Source of the DNA: Capitulum mitella
Taxonomy: Eukaryota; Arthropoda; Thecostraca; Pollicipedomorpha; Pollicipedidae
DNA length: 64,000 nt
NCBI GenBank assembly: GCA_030062745.1
Contig: CP099853.1
Location: forward strand, 2,666,001-2,730,000
Direction: 5' to 3'
Below are positions 35,313 to 46,229 of the stretch, in pieces (position 1 is the first letter of the stretch; each line of letters begins with the position of its first letter). The notes under the pieces are model-generated. The model ran no database searches. It was not told where the DNA came from and saw nothing but the letters and a program-made list of their open reading frames with translations. A program made the position numbers and the translations under genes.

Positions 35313-36542
35313 TTAATCCGAGCACGACTGTCGGTCCGTCTCGAACATGGGCGACTAGGGGGTCAGTTGACTGCCCCCTTCTAACTCACGAACGGTTGGT
35401 CGCACGATAAAAATAAGCATACCGTTGGAAAGCCTGTGACGAGTAGAGCTCGAAACTGGGCTCATTTTTAGTTTTAGATAATATGTAAGCAATTTACGCC
35501 TTATATATATATGTTTTCTCATAGCCGACTGCATGAGACCGAGAAATGGCCTGAATCTCAATGGCTGTGACTAATAACGCATAGGTAAAGGCACCAGCGC
35601 ACGAGTAGAGGTCCCCGGATGCCGATACACATCTAATTTCCCCAGATTTGTTCAATATATACGACGAAACGTTGAGTTAAAGACACTGTAATTCTCCCGC
35701 CGGCTGTCAGTGTGGGCCGCTGCCGTATGCAGTAGCAAGTTGAAGGGAACTAATTTTAGCGCTCCTTTATTTTCGCGAAAAAAGACGATCTATGTCAATT
35801 TTATTTATCTTTGTGATTCTTGTGATGGTTTCTCATGCTCAAATTTTGGAAAAATTCATTAGTTACCAGTCTACAAAGTTGGCTGAGCTTTATTCGCGAG
35901 AGCCTGTTTATTTCCAAAATATGCTACTTTTCAAACTTTTTGAGGTTCCTGGTATTAATTACGTTTGTACAAGCTAGTTCTGCCATTTTCTACCCATTCT
36001 GAGTAATTCATGGTCGATTTTGACGGTGGTACATTTCGGCTCACTACAGTTATTTGTGACCTGACCTCAGGTCAATGATTGGAAGTCATTGATACTTTGC
36101 CCAATGACGGCAACTAGATGTCTGCTGCACTCCACACTAAAAATGTTATGGAATATTCCGTCGATTTCCGAAAAAAACGGCGATATGTCTTAAAAATGGG
36201 CTTGACCTTAGGTCAATGACCCGGAAAATTCCGAAAAATCTGAGACAGCAGATTTGTTGCATCTATCACGATCACTAATCCCTGAAAGTATTATTGAGAT
36301 ATCTTGTTTTGCGAAAAAGTTAGAGGGCACTAAACGTTTTTTGACATAGGTCTGTTTGACCTGACCTAGGGCAGGCACCTGACGTGATCTGAGGTCAAAA
36401 TTTTGACACGACATTGTAAAATTGATGGAGCAAAAGGTACACAAAGTTTCGTGACTCTGTGTCTGTTGGTTCTCTCGCAATCCCAGAAAAACCTCGGGGG
36501 GGGGGACAGTGAACTGCCCCGAACCAGTCGGGGACCGGTTAA
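35313..36542 (+). mobile_element. TTAA family B element, complete copy
   Basis: About 1,230 bp flanked by TTAA (35313-35316 and 36539-36542). The interior carries several AGGTCA-like half sites, an ATGCAACAAATCTG-like block in reverse, and no long open frame. Left terminus TTAATCCGAGCACGAC and right terminus GGGGACCGGTTAA differ from family A, but both families use TTAA and have C-rich starts, so a piggyBac-type origin is inferred for both. Confidence 0.75.
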
Positions 36543-37874
36543 GGCGCATGTTTTTATAAATTAAACGAAGCATGTCTCCCTGCGATCGGAACGGCTGCGT
36601 TCGTCACTTTGTAGAGAGAAACGTTTCATTGCATTGTGCTAGTTATTACCAGATCCAACTGCTGTGACTACTGGTTTTGCTTCGCTACCACCATGGAAGG
36701 ATTTCACACTCGGTACGATTATTAGCTTGTTGGCAGGTCAGATATCTATTTTACGCACAAACAAATATTTAGGGGGAAGGTCTTGGCGTCATACTGACAT
36801 TGTCATATGCCTTCCCTATTTGTCATAAAAAACGAAACTTTGACACCTACTCAGACTTCTTTTCTGCTAAGTTAGGAACGCGCCACTGGCAGAAGCGTTG
36901 AGTACAGTTAGCCAGAAACCAATGAAATGGGTTCAAAAGTAGGTTGAAAACACGACGTTAAAAATGCCGAGATTTCGACGCAGAGATACGAATCTATTCG
37001 AATGTATTCAAATCTTGAACCGAATCCAAATCCACCCACCTTAGGATTTGAATCCTAACATACATGCGAATCCTCAGCTGTAATCGAGACCAAATCGGCT
37101 TCATAAATAGTACACTCCGAAGAATATAAGGCAAATCCTGGAAAGCTAACCAGAAACGGAGTATCGTGCCTTGCCTGGACTGCTCCTGTTCTGTGAATAA
37201 AAAATGTCATAGGACTCTGGGAGTTTGTAATATCTTAGGGCAATCATCGACAGCCACGCGTCGAAGACGTTATCTAAAGATAGATGAACACCGTTTATGA
37301 TAAAAGCGATGCAATATGTGCAAGAGTACGAATAAATGGGTATTTGTCGCGAGGGCTCAGACAAGGGACATTGACAGGAGGGGAAATTGGGGGAAAACGG
37401 CCGTGCATGCGTTTTTCTGTTGCATTTCACTACATTCCGTGGCAAATGAAAGTTGTCAATTGTTTCGACTTAGCCCAAATACTGATTCCGGAATAAATTA
37501 ATATTTATATAAACATTTTTCTTGCAAATTGACGATATGACAATCGACGAAGCCGCGCGATGAATTCATGCAGAGCTGAGTCATAGCAAGCTACCTTTTT
37601 CGTTTTTAGTTAAAGTCTTTTCAGTAAACTTTAGTACCTACATATAGCACAGTAATCACTACTTGCTGCTGTCGTAAAGACGATGACGTGACGCCATTGC
37701 GTGCATATATCAATCAAAATTGATACATCTTGACTGTCGATGTTGACTGCCTTCGCTATTGATGCAGCTAGCGCATCGCTCACCATCAGAGCTCACCCCT
37801 GTGAGCGGTGGTTTGGCGGAGATGCTGGCACGCCAATTGATATACCGTGAGGCAGCAAAGATAGTCCAAATAAA
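36543..37874. other. Anonymous spacer DNA
   Basis: AT-rich, without a recognised domain, RNA gene or repeat. The open frames at 37146-37445 and 37284-37501 lie opposite each other and lack motifs. Confidence 0.35.
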
Positions 37875-38925
37875 ATGCGAAAGGCAATCGATTGGCCCTG
37901 ACGTTAACTGCATTTTTACGAAAAGAAGATTTCACAATTTTTGAATGAGGTGGATTCAGGGGGCAAAAGAGTCAAAATGGGGGTATCTTTTAATTTGTTA
38001 TAACTGTTGTTTATGGACCGATTTTGAGGAAATTGGCATGAATGGAGTGGTAACGAATGGGACGTTTACCATTAGTCTACACATTTGGAATTTCGAAAAA
38101 AAAATTCGTAGGCTTTCACAGGATTTAAAAAAGCAGGGTTAGTTTTTCAAGATTCTGAATTAATGTGAGTTAAAAGCACGTTTTAGCTTCTACTAGTCAT
38201 ATTATGCTGAGGAAGTACAAATCGTATTACATTGTTTCTATCATGTTAGCATAGGCGGTGTCAGGAACATGAAAGGGGGAGCGGCGCGTTGTACTGGTTA
38301 CCATGTTCGTCTTGAGGCCGAAAGGTCCCAAGAAGAAAGGTTCGTGTCCGGGTAAAAGCGACATTTCGCCGTCCCCGCGACAACCGGCGTGCGAGGTTGC
38401 GACGCGAAATGACCCTGGCTCTCGAGAGCGTCGTTAAATAACCCAGTAACCACCCAACATGAAAAAGGGGAACTGTCATGGTCGCATGCTCTTCAGGTTA
38501 ACTTACGACCTTTCACCTTAAACCACCTCTAGTGACCTTAGAGTCACTTCGAATGATCTTGGGTGCATTTCCTGTTGTTGGAAAACGTTTCCAGTCATTT
38601 GAATTCACCCTATTTCTAAAATTCCATTCCACATCTATTGTGGTCTACAGTACGCGCGCTGACATTTTAGGTCATAGCTCCGTGGCCCGAGCAGATATCA
38701 AACTAAAACTTGGTATACAAGTAGGGGAAACGCTCCTACGTCATATATGTTCCGAATGTGGCATTAGAAAAAATAGCGCCGAAATTATTACTATGAAGAG
38801 AATAATTTTGACCCTGACCTGATCTTGTCAATTGACCTCAGGTGAACAAAATTGTATTTCCACGCTTGCTTAACTATTTAGCGATTCATCCATATAAAGC
38901 TTTGAGTTCTATCTTGAGAACGACA
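37875..38925 (+). mobile_element. Family A element, old copy interrupted by a SINE
   Basis: This is a diverged copy of the family A element in the same orientation as 13495-14704. Its left end has lost the TTAA. On the right it stops abruptly at ATCTTGAGAACGAC, where a different transposon-derived protein fragment begins. A 175-bp SINE splits it at 38281. Confidence 0.75.
38281..38455 (+). mobile_element. tRNA-derived SINE with target-site duplication
   Basis: A 175-bp insertion bounded by AACATGAAAGGGGGA (38266-38280) and AACATGAAAAAGGGGA (38456-38471). The family A copy at 13495-14704 has the uninterrupted site at about 13992-14010, showing the insertion directly. A B box GGTTCGTGTCC lies about 58 bases into it, as expected for a Pol III, tRNA-headed SINE. 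It has no poly(A) tail; the end is ATAACCCAGTAACCACCC. Confidence 0.8.
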
Positions 38926-39785
38926 ATATTGCGGATCAGTGAGGTGAGGTATTCGTCCAGCAGTTTTACTTTTGTTTCCAGGGTGCAGCGGTCCGCTGAA
39001 ACCCACAGCTGATAACTGATCTCGTCAGATCTGAACACTCTGCAGAGACTCGAGATACTCATGAACCCCTTGCTCTCCTGGACACCGCTCACACTCGCCC
39101 ATCATGCACGCTCTGGCGCTGCTGTCACAGACAGCGCGCCGCATCAGATCTTTGTTGGTCAGACCTTTTTCCCCAAGCGCAGCCAGCTGGAGCTTGGGGT
39201 TGTGATGACGGGTGCATATGCAAACACAGCGAGTTTCACTGCTTCCAGCGAGCACGCAGTTTCTGGGACGCAGTTTGCAAACATTGATAAACCGACCCGG
39301 GGATTCGAAGAGTCGTCTTTGAACACCAAGTAGATTTCTCGCAGGCTGCCCAACATGAGACGTTTTTGACTCTTTACCATCACGCCTTCACTGTTTCTAA
39401 ATGACACATAGTCTCGCATACCTGGACAGATGCGACTGATGTCGCCCTGTTCGTAGAATGCTCTTAGTTTCTGTTTTTCCTCCTCACTTATTACCTTACC
39501 GTTGCTTATCAGCGGTACCAGAGGAAGGATGCCGTGCATTTGCTTGCGTGTGCTGCTTGTCTTCACCATGTACATAGAGGCTCCGAAGAACTTCACCATT
39601 TCGCGCGCGGGAACTGGAGAGGTCTTAGTTATGGTACTCAGCACTTTAAGCCCCTTTCCAGTGCTACAGTGGATGTCGAAACCTCGGTATACCTTCCGTT
39701 TGTCGTCATATATTATGCCATTTGTTCCATTCAGTGCGTCATCGCTCCTGTTGCCCCCCGTTATTATCCCGTTAGCAGTACACGC
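38926..39785 (-). pseudogene. Transposon-derived protein fragment, CxC..HxN type
   Basis: A minus-strand frame open from about 39785 reads GTNGIIYDDKRKVYRGFDIH, later FYEQGDISRICPGMRDYVSF and QKRLMLGSLREIYLVFK. A second frame (39255 downward) continues SSETRCVCICTRHHNPKLQL, CMMGECERCPG and a short tail. I recall this order of motifs from uncharacterised transposon-like proteins that are multicopy in invertebrate genomes; I cannot name the superfamily. The change of frame near 39.24 kb and the abrupt end against family A at 38926 show a truncated, dead copy. It has no start codon context and no neighbours from the same element. Confidence 0.55.
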
Positions 39786-39789
39786 TCAA

Positions 39790-40880
39790 TAGTCATGAAA
39801 TGAGCCGATTTTAGCTCAAACACGGCCTGCTATCATGCAAGATTTGAGGCTGAAGATGATTTGTGTCCAAAGTTTCTTGAGTGGGATGTGGAGAAGACAC
39901 CAGAGGCTTTATATTGGCGAAATAAAAATAACTACTTTTGCCCCGTCAAATGTCACCTTGAGACCTCTGTCTTAAGGTCACAGGGTTATTTTCTGGAATC
40001 GTGACGAGTACCTGAATCGGATTTCCCCTTCCATATGGAGTCGGAAAATATATGGGTTTATAAGTTTACGACTTTTGATGGTGGAGAAAAACGCACTTAA
40101 CAATCCATGTCAAGAGCAAAGTTCCAGTTGCCGCAGGCTACAGCTTTTGACCCCTTGATCTGACCGAGCTGAAATTGTCAGATTCGGCTTCTGCGACCCA
40201 GATAACCTCCAGGAATCATTTTCATCAAAATCGGTGACGTGAGGGTGTTCGGGGTGTGTCAATCTTACAAAGAATTGCCCACCTTCTCAATTTTTTGGCC
40301 ACCGCCCAAGACGTCGGCTACTTCATTCATAGGCAAGCAGATTGTACAAACATCATCAATGTGACGTTGCTTCCGTTCCGCATGAAGTAAAGTTTTGTCC
40401 CTGATAAAAGATGACGGATATGTCATTAACGCATTTCCATTTTAGTCTGCTCATTGAACTCTGCTGTGCGAAGACATAATGACGACATAGAAATGTACGC
40501 CGTATGACTAAGAAGTACACGGAAACGAGATCGGAACAGATTTGATACAGGGGCTAGAAAAGACAAGATTTTGTGTGTTTCGGCAACCTTTGCGCGCCAT
40601 CTTAACACCCAAGTTTCTAGGTCTCTCAAGTGCTTAGACGGGCGCTTACCGGCGTAACAACTTCAGCAAAAGGTGATTTGTGTCTTTCTGTCCGTCAATA
40701 ATTTCTTGAGACACCAGGGACTGATTTTATCATGTTTATATTTATTATGATTATGGTGTCTTTTTCCAGCCCGACGGCACAAACGATTTGCCTTTCCGCC
40801 GTAAAACTGGCGGGGTAGATTTCCCCCTACGCCCTGCGGGAAACTAGGACTTAAGCATCGAGGCGTCACGCGACAACAGT
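39790..40880. other. Anonymous spacer DNA upstream of exon 1
   Basis: No gene, repeat or RNA motif was recognised. It lies about 0.3-1.4 kb upstream of the signal-peptide exon of the right IR gene and may contain regulatory sequence, but no specific element can be identified. Confidence 0.35.
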
Positions 40881-40899
40881 CATGGCCACTGACGGGCGT

Positions 40900-41175
40900 C
40901 AAGTGACGTAATACAGCCGGAGCGGCGCCGACGGGCCATTCAGACGGACCTGGACGGTGCCAGGAACCGGTGGTGGTGCCTGCCGGTGCCCCGGCCCCTG
41001 ATCAGCGTCAGGAGTCAGGAGTGGCGCCTGCTGGTTTTGTGGTCTCCTCAGGACCTGCGGCCTGTGCTGTCGTGGCGGGACTCGGCCAGGGCTCGCAGGC
41101 ATCATTCGCCTCATCCTAGGCCGGGGCCCAGGTGGAGACGCGGATACCTTGCTCGTCGGTCGTCCGACTAAACCG
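40900..41175 (+). promoter_or_regulatory. GC-rich 5' region of the right IR gene
   Basis: A compact GC-rich stretch, in contrast to AT-rich flanks, leads straight into the ATG at 41176. It includes repeated GGTGCC/GCCGG motifs and a GTGACGTAA site (CRE-like) at 40903-40911. It probably contains the transcription start and 5' untranslated region. No TATA box was placed. The frame upstream of the ATG is open from 41149, so a longer start is possible. Confidence 0.35.
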
Positions 41176-41326
41176 ATGGCGCCCCTGGCCCTGGCTTTAG
41201 CCGTCTTTTGGTGCGGCCAGTTTGGTATATCATCCTCCCTCGTGTGGCAGGGGGAATTCGTGCTGGAGTTTCTGGCCAGACGGCAGTCAACGCACACCAT
41301 TTTCTTCCACCAGGAGTCGCAATCCG
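41176..41326 (+). CDS. Right IR gene, exon 1: signal peptide
   Basis: This is the first coding exon of a putative ionotropic-receptor chemoreceptor, exported to the membrane. The ATG (context ACCGATGG) starts MAPLALALAVFWCGQFG, a hydrophobic signal peptide, followed by VLEFLARRQSTHTIFFHQE, start of the extracellular amino-terminal domain. An in-frame ATG at 41149 would add nine polar residues before the hydrophobic core, so 41176 is preferred. It ends CAATCCG|GTGAGT after the first base of a codon, exactly complementing exon 2 at 52848, which starts with two bases (G+AT = Asp). Intron 1 is then 11.5 kb and contains a whole BEL/Pao element. The assignment to this gene is inferred from phase and content. 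Confidence 0.78.
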
Positions 41327-42610
41327 GTGAGTGTCCGGCTTATCCCTGCAGCTCGGCTAATGCAGCGGGGCGGTCAAGTTATTAGGTATCATTTCCTTGA
41401 ATTGTACAACGGGACGTGGGTTGCTGCACACTGTCATTGGTTCTTGCATTGCCGTGTGCGAACGGAAAATACCGCACGAAGCAATTTTCTGCCCAGAACT
41501 CTCGTCTTCTGGTCAACAGCTTACAGATTTATTTAGATACGTTTTAGATTATTATTACACAGACAGCTTACTGACAACAAAATGAATAACCAGCGCAGCG
41601 AAATGGTTTTTCAGATTGCTTTAAGATGCCCTGTTTTAATTTGCGCGTGGGGTTCCCAAATTGCCTTAGACACCCTTGGAATATCATAGACGGATAAAAC
41701 ACAACCGTGCATTGCGAACCGTATTTCATTGTGTATGATGCGATGTGCTGGTTCAACTCATAAACACGTCTTCTGCTACATGCTGCAGAGGCACTGATAG
41801 CGTATTGACATTCTCGAACTGTGGCCATTTGTGTTCGCATACATTTTCTCTGGCTGCTCGGAAAGGTGTCTGTTTCATTACGCCCACCGTCATTTCTTCC
41901 TCCACTAGTGTAAGACAAAATGCACCTAAAAAATGAGTGCAAAATCACGCGCTTATTAGCAGAGCTATGCTGTCACAACCTCTCACATCCCAGTCCAACG
42001 TCCATCGTTTTTCCTCTCTGGACATGTCGTAGGTATTGACTGGGGTCTTGCGTTTCTTTAATCTTTGCCGGCGTAACGTGTTTCACCTATTCCCCGGACG
42101 AGGGGGGACGGTGATTGCCACCTCTGTTCCATTTCCCGCCTAATGAAGCTCGAGCGGCGAAACAAGACGAGTGTGTGGCGTATTTACTCCTGACTCAAAT
42201 GATACCTTATTCGATGTCTTTAGGTCACTTGGTGACTTCTCAGGTCACAGGGAAGAAGAATGCCTCATCATTTTCGTTATCCACTGTCATCGAAGTACTT
42301 TTATATAAGTTCGGCCGGCAGACAACGCTTTTGTGGCGACCTGGTCTCAGAATTGTTCTCCCGTTTTAGTCAGTTGTTGTTTTTCTCCTGAGCTAGGATG
42401 TCGGATAGGATGGAGGCTTCTTCTTTCTCTCCCTCTGCAAGAAATCACCCCAGGCACCATATGAGTCGAGATGTTCAGTTGGCATCGAGGTCGTCATGCA
42501 AAAAGTCATGCGCCAAAGAAATCATTGGAAAACGCCTTTAAACTACCTCGTAGCAAAGCTCATTTCATGACCGTAAACTTCCCATACCTGAAAGGCTCCA
42601 AATTTTAGTG
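41327..42610 (+). other. Intron 1 of the right IR gene, first part
   Basis: Starts with donor GTGAGTGTC. No exon, RNA gene or named repeat was seen. Open frames at 41568-41948 and 42115-42369 lack motifs. Confidence 0.5.
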
Positions 42611-42619
42611 TTTTCTTAA

Positions 42620-42955
42620 TTCTTAATTAATCGTGCGGTCCTCGTGAGGTTGACTATACTGGGGAAACTAAACATATAATTAAGCAACGGTACAATGAAC
42701 ATTTGAGGGACTCCAACAACAAAACTAGGAACACTCCCTGGGTGACCATTTTGGAATTTCTCACCCACATGTGAACAGTACATTTCTATAATATAACAAC
42801 ACAAACATACAAATCTCTATCCATTAAAATTATCCGAACTTGCAAGGACGTAGCAGAAGTCAGAATCGCGGAATCGATGGAAATTCGCGATGCAAGGCTT
42901 ATCATGAACACCAGTATTTCATCCTGGCACCTGTTACCTCCAGTCCCATGTCAGT
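42620..42955 (+). pseudogene. GIY-YIG endonuclease remnant of a retroelement
   Basis: The plus strand reads EVDYTGETKHIIKQRYNEHL, then after a frame change KIIRTCKDVAEVRIAESMEI, ending RLIMNTSISSW. This is the order found in the GIY-YIG nuclease at the end of Penelope-like elements: Y-x-G-E/T, R-x-x-x-H, then a conserved Glu near a late I-R segment. Frame breaks and a stop show decay. No reverse transcriptase was found upstream. Confidence 0.6.
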
Positions 42956-43263
42956 AGTTATGAAGCACCGTACCAGTAGTTACCAGTAGGCGTAATAATG
43001 GCTATGTTATTGGTTGTCGCGGTCGTACTTTGGATTCGTCATATCCCGAGGTTTTATTATGATGGATGCACGTGGCATGCACGAACATGCTAATTTTTGT
43101 ATTCGTCGATGTCACTGTTCTTGTCGTTCTGTAAAACTATCTCTGGGGAAGACCCGTGGCCGAAATAAAGGTTTTGTTTTCGTGTTCTTTGGATATTATG
43201 CGCTTAAGGCTAATTCTATCTTACCTTATTACAACAATCATGCTCATTCAAGCATTCAAGTAT

Positions 43264-43476
43264 TGTTGAGGAGGAAGGGATATTGTATTTTTGCGTGGAG
43301 CGCGTAATTTATGGCTCGGAAAAGACTTAAGGGACAGGTTAAAAACGGAACATTAAGATAGTTAAGCAGTGTTGTTAAGAGAGATGGAAACGTAACAAAA
43401 AGACACGTTAATTATGCGGCCTTTTATAAGGATTAGGAAAAAATACAACGAGATCATGAAAAAAAGCTTACTAACA
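43264..43476 (+). repeat. 5' LTR of the BEL/Pao element
   Basis: Starts TGTTGAGGAGG and ends TTACTAACA. It shares with the 3' LTR the block TTAAGATAGTTAAGCAGTGT, then GAGAGAT-GAAACGTAA. Clear differences between the two LTRs indicate an old insertion. The following TTTCGCGTTAGTGG is where the primer-binding site should be, but no tRNA match can be claimed. Confidence 0.82.
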
Positions 43477-43680
43477 TTTCGCGTTAGTGGACCGGATGAG
43501 AGCTGTTCATTGACTTGAATTGAGCCGTTCACTGAACTGGGCTCCGGCCGTTCGTTACTGATGACTTAAATGTTGAATTTTGTGTAACTGAAGTAAGTAA
43601 AGTCAAAGTGAGTGAAGCTAAGCAGTAAATCAGGTTAGGCAAAGCATTAAGCCGTTGATTTCGCCTTCGCGGCGTTGAAT

Positions 43681-45000
43681 CGCAGGACCGTGATGGTAGG
43701 AACGCGACGACAGACAGCTGAGACGACAGATGTAGAAATGGATCCTAACAAGGATGGCGATCAGTATGATCAAGCTAGGCTGGTAGCAATGAAGGCAAGG
43801 ATCCTAGAAGACCTAAGCAGCATCTAAAATGATCGGAATAAGCATGTAAGTGATGGAAAACTGACAGTCGAAGCCCAGTCGGAGTTGGAGGCCAGCATGG
43901 ACGTTCTTGGTGGGAAAATGCTAGAGGTGACATAAGCAATAGCGGCATACCACTGAAGACAACGAAGCTGTTAAAAAGCTTTGGACGCAGTACGGTCGGG
44001 TGGAAACTGATATAGAGGAGGCATCCGAAGAAGCGATTAATGACGTCCGAAACCGGCGCCATGCAAAAAAAAACGCTATCTGCCAGCGGGGAACAAGAAA
44101 CCCCAGAGGCCAGTGTTTCTGAAAGCAGCGGTTCGAACAATGGACCGTTTCAAGAAAGCACAGCTGTGACAAGCAATAAAAGGGCACACCAAGAAACATT
44201 CCGACTTGATGGAGCCTGCCGCTGTCTCCAGCTCTCGAAGTTGCCAGTCTTCAGCAGTGAACGGATGAGATATTAGGACTGGAAGTCCACGTTCGATGCC
44301 TTGGTTGGTAATGAGAACATCCCAGGTCAGGTCATCCCGGAAAAATTTGAGGGAACATCTCGGAAAAATTTAGGATGATTCACCTGAAAAACTACCTGTC
44401 AGGAGAGCCTCGAGACTGGTAGACAGGCACATGCCAACAGCGATGCTATACAAGAAAGCCAGAGAAGAGCTAGAGAAGTACGGAGGACTGGGCAGACGTA
44501 TTAGGTTCCAGCTTGAAGATATCCGGAGAGCCAGACCGATCAGCGCGGGAACAAGCAGAGTTTGAGAGTTTTGCTGACAAGGTGACCTGTCTCGTTTACA
44601 ATGGTCACCAAACATAGTTTGGTGACCAGTCTCAAGGAATATGAATCTGAAATAGGCATGTCAAAACTCTTTGGCTACTACCTGATGCATCGTACTTCAA
44701 GGAATGCTACAGATAGCTGCAGGCGATCCATAATGACAGCTCCGACCTTTTTACTTCGTGCTGGCAGACGAAGCTATGTTTGAACAGGAAGTTGGAGAAA
44801 TTTCGCATGGTCATTCCGACAGAGAAACGACACTGCAGCGAGAAAACCATGTCGTAGGAAGACATTCACGGTGACGTCTGGGGAGGAATGCAGCAAAAGA
44901 GCGAGTCATTGTGCTGCATGTCAGACCGAAGACGAGCTGGAAAACTGCCTCAGGTTGGAAAGCGATACGATTTTGCCAAGCGGGTCGGAATCCGCTTCAG
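43681..45000 (+). pseudogene. BEL/Pao gag remnant
   Basis: Fragments in several frames resemble a BEL gag: a phrase IHLKNYLSGEPRDW (about 44379-44420), matching the family's L-K-x-x-L-x-G region, a preceding KFEG phrase, and a late Cys-rich CAACQTEDELENC (about 44914-44950) where the zinc knuckle region lies. More than ten stops interrupt it. Together with the LTRs the identity is fairly sure; boundaries are not. Confidence 0.6.
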
Positions 45001-45017
45001 ATGTTTGGCGGCATCTG

Positions 45018-45323
45018 GAGCGGATGCCTGCCTGGACAGATGTGTTGGCACTCTCCGGATGGAGCGGATGCCTGCCTGGACAGATGTGTTGGCACTCTCC
45101 GGATGGAGCGGATGCCTGCCTGGACAGATGTGTTGGCACTCTCCGGATGGAGCGGATGCCTGCCTGGACAGATGTGTTGGCACTCTCCGGATGGAGCGGA
45201 TGCCTGCCTGGACAGATGTGTTGGCACTCTCCGGATGGAGCGGATGCCTGCCTGGACAGATGTGTTGGCACTCTCCGGATGGAGCGGATGCCTGCCTGGA
45301 CAGATGTGTTGGCACTCTCCGGA
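45018..45323 (+). repeat. 44-bp minisatellite, seven units, inside BEL/Pao
   Basis: Seven nearly identical 44-base units, each containing CTGCCTGGACAGATGTGTTG and then GCACTCTCCGGATGG. Because 44 is not a multiple of 3, successive units rotate through all three frames, which leaves long open frames on both strands without any coding meaning. The near identity of the units contrasts with the decay of the element around them. Confidence 0.95.
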
Positions 45324-45419
45324 ATGCGCTGATAGGAATGTGGTGCACTCTCCGGAATGCGCTGATAGGAATGTGGTGCACTCTCCGGAATGCGCTGATA
45401 GGAATGTGGTGGAAGCCAT
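45321..45419 (+). repeat. 33-bp minisatellite, three units, adjoining the 44-bp array
   Basis: Three copies of a 33-base unit (AATGCGCTGATAGGAATG, then GTGCACTCTCCGG), the last one ending differently. It shares the GCACTCTCCGGA core with the 44-bp unit, so one array probably arose from the other by slippage at that core. In one frame it encodes an 11-residue repeat. Confidence 0.9.
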
Positions 45420-45559
45420 CACACTTTGTACCGGAGGCCGTCCTTTTCACGTCAGGAAGACGTCAAGGAGCGTGGTTCAAAGCTGTCCAGACCTCGCTCA
45501 CTCGGCCCTCAAACTCAAGAGTTTTCTTGCGTTTCGACAAACGGCATCATTACATTCGC

Positions 45560-45990
45560 TTCCAGCCGAAGGGCTGGACCAATATCATTCCAGACTGTTC
45601 CAGTGAAGGTAAAGGTAGAAGGCCGAAAAGTTGTGAACGATCTAGCCCCATGCTCCGACGCCTCTTTCATAAGTGAGGCTGCTGCCACTGTACTCGGCAC
45701 TGAAGGGTCGCCACAACACTTATAATTGGGAACAGTTAACGGAAGCTAACAGGTGACAATGAAGATGGCATCAGTGGAGAACATCAGTACGAGCAAGACA
45801 TTTAAGGCAAATCTAGACGTCTATGTCAATAAAGACCTTTCCGGTGCCTCAGTCACGACAAACTGGGCTGACGTAAAAGATAAGTGGCCTCACATGGAAA
45901 ATATTTAATTCCCGACCATGGCCGGGCGGCATGGAGTCGACATGCTCATCGGATTTGCCGAGGGAACTACAATCCTCTTCTTCCCTTTGC
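45560..45990 (+). pseudogene. BEL/Pao protease remnant
   Basis: It reads TVPVKVKVEGRKVVNDLAPC, then SDASFISEAAATVLG, the retroviral-type aspartic protease start of BEL/Pao elements. The expected D-x-G-S/T active site is altered to a PCSD-like sequence. Downstream frames continue TNWADVKDKWPHM and HGVDMLIGFAEG, matching the conserved W-P-H-L and D-x-L-I-G phrases. Frameshifts separate the parts. Confidence 0.65.
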
Positions 45991-46229
45991 ACACAGTTGT
46001 CGATGAAGCTGGACAGAGCTAGTAGCATGTCTTGACAACTTAGGATGGACGGCTTCTGGATCTGTTGGAAAAGTCAGTAAACATGAATATCATGAAGCTA
46101 ACATGTTCAGCTTCTCAAGAACACTTAGGACTCAAATATGGCAAATCAAAACAAAATCGCCACTAGGAGGGCCATGACTGGCATCGGCATTATGTGCGTG
46201 AAGTGAATAGCTGTCTCGAAAAGAAACGT

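Noticed and set aside
40899..41300. Minus-strand 133-codon frame over exon 1
   Set aside because: It is the shadow of the GC-rich 5' region and signal-peptide exon; the plus strand has the start context, signal peptide and a phase-matched donor.
44871..45676. Long open frames of 140-260 codons on both strands near 45 kb as repeat-containing proteins
   Set aside because: They are produced by the 44-bp and 33-bp minisatellites inside a dead BEL/Pao element; all three plus-strand frames show the same rotated phrases.
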